A stretch of 6,894 nt of DNA from Flavobacteriaceae bacterium UBA5079. Lineage in GTDB: Bacteria; Bacteroidota; Bacteroidia; Flavobacteriales; Flavobacteriaceae. The DNA is taken from contig DIAL01000164.1 of assembly GCA_002414705.1 (NCBI GenBank), positions 10,480 through 17,373 of the forward strand, in the 5' to 3' direction. This document shows, piece by piece, positions 6,467-6,894 of the stretch. Made by a program: the position numbers and the translations under genes. The notes below the pieces were generated by a model that saw only the letters and a list, made by a program, of their open reading frames with translations, did not search any database and was not told the origin of the DNA. Numbering within the stretch: position 1 is the first letter of the stretch; every line of letters starts with the position of its first letter.

Positions 6467-6754
6467 GTGATACAACAAGCAACATTTTTATTTATCGGAA
6501 CAACCGAAATCATGTTTATACTATTTATAGTAGTCATGGTATTTGGTGCCGATAAAATTCCCGAAATAGCGCGTGGATTAGGGAAAGGGATGCGAACTCT
6601 CAAAAACGCATCTAACGACCTAAAATCTGAAATTTCTAAAAGTGCCGAAAAAAATGGCATTGATACCAGCGTTACCAAAGATGTTCAAGACGAACTGAAC
6701 AAAGTAAAAGACGAATTGGAGGATTTTACAGGTTCTGTGAGGCGGAAACTTTAA
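6467..6754 (+). CDS. tatA: Sec-independent protein translocase subunit TatA (TatA/TatE family)
   Basis: This 95-aa inner-membrane protein is the pore-forming or membrane-weakening subunit of the twin-arginine pathway, which exports folded proteins with TatC. It has a short periplasmic N-terminus with the conserved polar residue E14. One transmembrane helix follows (about 15-26), then the FG hinge (F26-G27), then the amphipathic helix KIPEIARGLGKGMRTLKNA (30-48), with P32 conserved. The charged tail (49-95) is probably helical. GLGKGMRTLK points to TatA/E rather than TatB. The start is GTG at 6467: the next in-frame ATG (6512) would remove E14 and cut into the membrane helix. No Shine-Dalgarno sequence is seen, and the -7 element ends 4 bases upstream, so the mRNA may be leaderless. 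It is isolated from the upstream unit by the terminator at 6404-6434. No tatC is in the window. Confidence 0.92.
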   Translation: MIQQATFLFIGTTEIMFILFIVVMVFGADKIPEIARGLGKGMRTLKNASNDLKSEISKSAEKNGIDTSVTKDVQDELNKVKDELEDFTGSVRRKL

Positions 6755-6810
6755 AAGAATATTGGGTCTTTACTTTATTAGATAAGCATTTTCTTTATTT
6801 TAATTTTTTA

Positions 6811-6894
6811 GTTTCGTTTACGGTTTTGTATATGGTTTGTTGCGTGTTTTAGCACCTAATTTAGCAAATACAAACCGAATAGAAAATCCGCGAG
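6811..6894. repeat. Inverted-repeat-rich intergenic element, probably an interspersed flavobacterial repeat, cut by the window edge
   Basis: No gene is supported in this stretch. CGGTTTTGTAT (6821-6831) pairs with ATACAAACCG (6868-6877) with one bulged T. Inside it TTGC (6840-6843) pairs with GCAA (6864-6867) and GTG (6844-6846) with CAC (6853-6855). GGTTTGT (6834-6840) can also pair with ACAAACC (6870-6876), so two folds compete. The wording (GGTTTGTTGCGTG followed by AGAAAATCCGCGAG) resembles, from memory, a family of interspersed repeats in flavobacterial intergenic DNA; I could not search for copies. Boundaries are approximate and the right end is outside the window. Confidence 0.45.

Noticed and set aside
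6454..6678. 74-codon minus-strand open frame
   Set aside because: It is antisense to the clearly recognisable tatA gene and covers its promoter region. It has no recognisable protein features.
6512..6754. ATG at 6512 as the start of tatA
   Set aside because: It would delete the conserved polar residue E14 and shorten the membrane helix; the GTG at 6467 gives a complete TatA N-terminus.

Overview
The window is AT-rich DNA that fits a marine-type flavobacterium (Bacteroidota, Flavobacteriaceae). The evidence is the protein families (CarboxypepD_reg-like, DUF6702, a periplasmic M1 peptidase and a flavobacterial-style TatA), signal peptides that end in SQ/GQ/AQ, the lack of Shine-Dalgarno sequences, and a -7 element of the Bacteroidota type (TAnnTTTG).

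Layout. Bases 1-240 (minus) hold the first 80 codons of a PepE-like S51 dipeptidase, read divergently from everything else across a 106-bp spacer (241-346). Bases 347-3442 (plus) hold four tandem paralogues of about 246-267 aa, here called A, B, C and D. Each has a signal peptide, one CarboxypepD_reg-like beta-sandwich domain, and a C-terminal region I cannot assign to a function. A/B and B/C overlap by exactly 14 bp; C/D are 7 bp apart. Bases 3508-4011 encode an exported DUF6702 protein, and 4076-6385 an exported M1-family zinc metallopeptidase with all catalytic motifs intact. A strong intrinsic terminator at 6404-6434 closes what looks like one transcription unit from 347 to 6434. Bases 6467-6754 encode TatA from a GTG start just downstream of a good -7 element. 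The last 140 bases have no gene; from about 6811 they look like an inverted-repeat-rich intergenic element that continues past the window edge.

How the genes may work together. All six products of the 347-6434 unit have Sec-type signal peptides and no lipobox, so they should act in the periplasm or at the outer membrane. The M1 enzyme would release N-terminal residues from peptides. The roles of the four array proteins and of DUF6702 are unknown. The array proteins look like the N-terminal extension of SusC/TonB-dependent receptors, down to an LDEVVVGK-like segment, but have no plug or barrel; a role as accessory or adaptor proteins is inference only. TatA and PepE look like ordinary housekeeping neighbours.

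The points most worth a second look are the four-copy array with its conserved VEGEPMT..KAG.PSYQG block, the repeated 14-bp gene junction, the possible leaderless tatA, and the terminal repeat-like element.
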